Below are positions 16,901-18,004 of a stretch of DNA of 18,004 nt, piece by piece. Positions within the stretch are counted from its first letter, which is position 1. Each line of letters begins with the position of its first letter. The notes beneath the pieces are model-generated. The model did no database searches and was not told the origin of the DNA. It was given only the letters and a program-made list of their open reading frames with translations. The translations under genes and the position numbers were made by a program. The stretch comes from Candidatus Thorarchaeota archaeon (GTDB taxonomy: Archaea; Asgardarchaeota; Thorarchaeia; Thorarchaeales; Thorarchaeaceae), in NCBI GenBank assembly GCA_016840385.1, contig JAEOSL010000068.1:1-18004 (forward strand), written 5' to 3'.

Positions 16901-16988
16901 TGTAGAAGCTCATGACTGGTCGATCTCGCTTGATAGAGGAGTGCCGACCTGTTTTCGAATATTCATTCCTAATTCAAATCTGTCATGA
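13932..16988 (+). CDS. Cytoplasmic receiver / five-PAS / histidine kinase
   Basis: A 1018-residue hybrid sensor kinase without membrane segments. The receiver domain (1-125) has Asp8/Asp9, phospho-acceptor Asp54 (VSDFQMPQMDG), Thr82 and Lys103 or Lys104. Five PAS-like domains follow at about 138-285, 300-415, 425-542, 552-678 and 688-805; the first four end in an (S/D/E)(D/M/I)T(E/D)R signature, the last in DISDE. The kinase shows the H-box SHELRNRLSAIKGY with His826, the N-box NILKNAIEH (Asn925/929), the G1-like KNDGEPIS (Asp957), the F-box IFIEGFTTK and the G2-box GGIGLGIVKK. It should autophosphorylate. With the receiver at the front, it probably takes input from another kinase as well as from PAS ligands, and no output partner is adjacent. 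GAGG lies 8 bases before the ATG. Confidence 0.95.
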   Translation: MIRMLLVDDFNDLLFIASEFLSQLIQDIEIVTCECARDALEKLDEGNFDIIVSDFQMPQMDGLEFLEVVRKDGNEIPFIIFTGMGREEVAIKSLNLGATHYLKKGGEPESQFAALAHHIKTAVHHRRSEIALHESEAKYRSLFEDSAVSMLEEDFSRVKNFFDEKRAEGITDFRDYFENYPEDVEKCVTFVNILDLNKASMIMYGVEDKQELIGPLDRIFTRDALDVFREELISLAEGNILFISDLQIIEDIKGRTHARIFQLNVPPGYENTLAKVHLSIIDMTERYQSEQLAEQERMKAQTYLELSRVMFVALDAKGRIDFVNSHTCTVMGYEEEELIGKDWFDLALTEREVSEVKGVFNNIMSGKLEKVDYFENTIVTKSGEERVIAWHNIYIVDESGNIGGTLSSGEDITDRKTMVETLRESEERFRKFFDNAPVYFYMVTPDGKIMNASQEALKVLGYSKDELVGQPVMSIYAPEALSKMKDLLQTWKETGHIDEVETTIITKNGERRNVILLVDAQYTSEGELINSISIQVDITDRVIAEQQLERTQAMLNAVIGQTPLPMLLMTADKRIEIINEASKKQIEAEHRPSFVKGANWEKIERPQRIFDSEGKAIKNEDRAMARALRGERTVKQEYRIERVDGTTRWEEIDGLPIYDDAGNVIAGLVIFPEITERKRVEEELETSEEMFRLLTGSMKEGILVVDQERNVRYSNSQYEMMWRVPKEIMDTKDDVKILNFVLDQLIDPLDYLDKVGNLYNSQDQNYTTIVLKDGRIFNRYSFPIRSEEKTKGRAWVFRDISDEVSIDDKIKREREALSDFAHRMSHELRNRLSAIKGYAVLLEKDYNQGNIESIKKLVEKSMNLMSRSVLLADAGLIIGNMSHNSLDRIVDGVISEVLPDEVHIEKDTLPFVMCDRLKVAQVFRNILKNAIEHGSARKIEIRSIDNIERKCILIKNDGEPISEAHHDKIFIEGFTTKKDGGIGLGIVKKIVEAHDWSISLDRGVPTCFRIFIPNSNLS

Positions 16989-17060
16989 TGTTTAGCGACT
17001 CGCATCCTTCCTAGAGTTGTGTAAATGAAACTTCACCAATAATATTGAGAATAGAATGTG

Positions 17061-17068
17061 TTTATATC
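17061..17068 (+). promoter_or_regulatory. TATA-like box for the C13-like peptidase gene
   Basis: TTTATATC lies 53-60 bases ahead of the TTG start at 17121, giving a start near 17090 and a leader of about 30 bases. It repeats the octamer ahead of the 98-aa gene. The 132-base spacer after the kinase stop holds nothing else recognisable. Confidence 0.45.
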
Positions 17069-17105
17069 TCTCAGATGTAATAGTGCGTAATCAAACAATC
17101 TGTTT

Positions 17106-17113
17106 GAGGAGGA
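17106..17113 (+). promoter_or_regulatory. Strong Shine-Dalgarno site that fixes a TTG start
   Basis: GAGGAGGA stands 7 bases ahead of a TTG at 17121. No ATG occurs in frame until residue 36, after the membrane helix, so this site decides the start. Confidence 0.75.
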
Positions 17114-17120
17114 TTTAGCG

Positions 17121-18004
17121 TTGTCTAAGAAGGGAAAAGGAAAGAAGAGTCAGCGACCGATAGCTTTGATTCTATTGATTGTAATTCTTGCAGCAACGAA
17201 TATCGCAACATTCGCTTATTTCACAATGTTTGATACTTCCGTGCCGCTTGAAGATGTACCTATGACTATTGCTGATTTGATGGGTGACAATAGTACTCTT
17301 GGAAAGATGGTGTCTGTTCTCGGATACTATGTCTACACAGCAGGATATCATCTCCTCGTATCGAATCCAGCTTCATTCTTCAACAATTCATTAGATAGCA
17401 GGAACCACATGGTGATAACTGGAGATGTTCCGGAGTCTATGGAGGACCATGCAGGATTCCAGATTTGTGTTAAGGGAATTCTGGGACTTTTCGAGCCAGA
17501 TGATGACACAGGAACTATAGGGTTTGATTCATTCTTTGATGTTGAAACGGAGATAACTTATCCTGGAACCTATAGGGAGGACTTGAAAGACACAAGTCAT
17601 CTTCTGACACTTTATCCAGATGCATTCGTAGCTTTTGATCCATCCGAAGAAAAATACGCTGTACTCTATAGTGGTGGTATCAATGAACAGAAGGCATACT
17701 ATCGCTATTGGAATGATATTATTTACATGAAGTTCATCCTCAACATGCATGGATACGATGATGACAATATCTATGTTATATACAAAGATGGGGTTCCTGA
17801 AGATGATGCAAATCCGGTGCATTATCCCGCAACCCATACTTCAATGGATACTGTCTTCGGTATTCTAGCAGCGGAAATGGGAGCTCGAGACACCCTGTTC
17901 TTTTACACAACGAACCATGGGGGTTATGGTGGAATCAGCGTTTGGGATCCAATGGACTCCGGTGGAGCACTTACTCATTCTCAAGTTTCAAACTGGCTTG
18001 ACTC
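17121..18004 (+). CDS. Membrane-anchored C13 (legumain/caspase-fold) peptidase-like protein, 3' truncated by window
   Basis: The first 294 residues are present, read from TTG, and the frame is still open at the window edge. A very basic N-terminus (SKKGKGKKSQR) precedes one membrane helix (13-35), giving a type II anchor with the bulk outside. Residues 45-165 form a beta-rich domain (MVSVLGYYVYT, NHMVITGDVPESM, FQICVKGIL) that looks OB-like. From about 176 the pattern is that of family C13: YAVLYSGGINEQKAYYRYWNDI, FILNMHGYDDDNIYVIYKDG and then LFFYTTNHGG, where His266 is the expected catalytic His. The nucleophile Cys normally follows about 40 residues later and lies outside the window. Relatives include legumain and GPI transamidase subunit PIG-K/Gpi8. 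Whether this one is a protease, a transpeptidase or inactive cannot be judged without the Cys. Confidence 0.75.
   Translation, partial: MSKKGKGKKSQRPIALILLIVILAATNIATFAYFTMFDTSVPLEDVPMTIADLMGDNSTLGKMVSVLGYYVYTAGYHLLVSNPASFFNNSLDSRNHMVITGDVPESMEDHAGFQICVKGILGLFEPDDDTGTIGFDSFFDVETEITYPGTYREDLKDTSHLLTLYPDAFVAFDPSEEKYAVLYSGGINEQKAYYRYWNDIIYMKFILNMHGYDDDNIYVIYKDGVPEDDANPVHYPATHTSMDTVFGILAAEMGARDTLFFYTTNHGGYGGISVWDPMDSGGALTHSQVSNWLD

Noticed and set aside
17529..17837. A 102-codon minus-strand frame
   Set aside because: It is antisense to the C13-like gene, which has a strong ribosome site and a recognisable catalytic pattern.
1..18004. CRISPR array, tRNA/rRNA genes, insertion sequences, attachment sites
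   Set aside because: No regularly spaced direct repeats, cloverleaf-type sequences, transposase frames or terminal inverted repeats were seen on reading through; a covariance-model scan was not possible.

Overview
This 18 kb window most likely comes from an archaeon, probably an Asgard lineage of the Thorarchaeia type, though that assignment is an inference. The signs are TATA-like boxes about 40-60 bases ahead of several genes, good Shine-Dalgarno sites with GTG and TTG starts, large Asn/Thr/Tyr-rich secreted proteins with many N-x-S/T sequons, a surface protein ending in one membrane helix and a poly-lysine tail, and cytoplasmic receiver-PAS-histidine kinase architecture. Coding density is high. 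No rRNA, tRNA, CRISPR array or transposase is visible.

Layout. (1) 1-4242, minus strand: one uninterrupted reading frame of at least 1414 codons for a secreted, extraordinarily Trp/Tyr-rich protein whose C-terminus lies beyond the window. (2) 4500-7877, plus strand: a tight two-gene unit of a YtcJ-like amidohydrolase and a bacterial-type MutL with an intact endonuclease motif; the MutL ribosome site overlaps the amidohydrolase stop codon. (3) 7881-11625, minus strand: a 98-residue orphan protein, an APH-fold phosphotransferase and a 755-residue membrane-anchored surface protein with three tandem GATase-like domains. A hairpin plus T-tract follows the surface protein. (4) 11829-16988, plus strand: signalling and modification genes, namely a DUF1858-DUF438-hemerythrin-like-PAS protein, a membrane-anchored FAM173-like methyltransferase, and a cytoplasmic receiver / five-PAS / histidine kinase. 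(5) 17121 to the end, plus strand: the N-terminal 294 residues of a membrane-anchored C13 (legumain/caspase-fold) peptidase-like protein, cut off by the window edge.

The genes do not form one obvious pathway. Two themes stand out. One is the cell surface: the giant aromatic protein, the triple GATase-like protein and the C13-like peptidase are all exported or membrane-tethered. The two surface-protein genes share an 11-base element around their likely transcription start. The other is intracellular sensing: the DUF438/PAS protein and the hybrid kinase lie close together on one strand with a methyltransferase between them. The points most worth a second look are the giant aromatic protein with its internal W/Y repeats, the C13-like peptidase with its extra beta-rich domain, the altered metal-ligand positions in the hemerythrin-like domain, and the shared upstream element.
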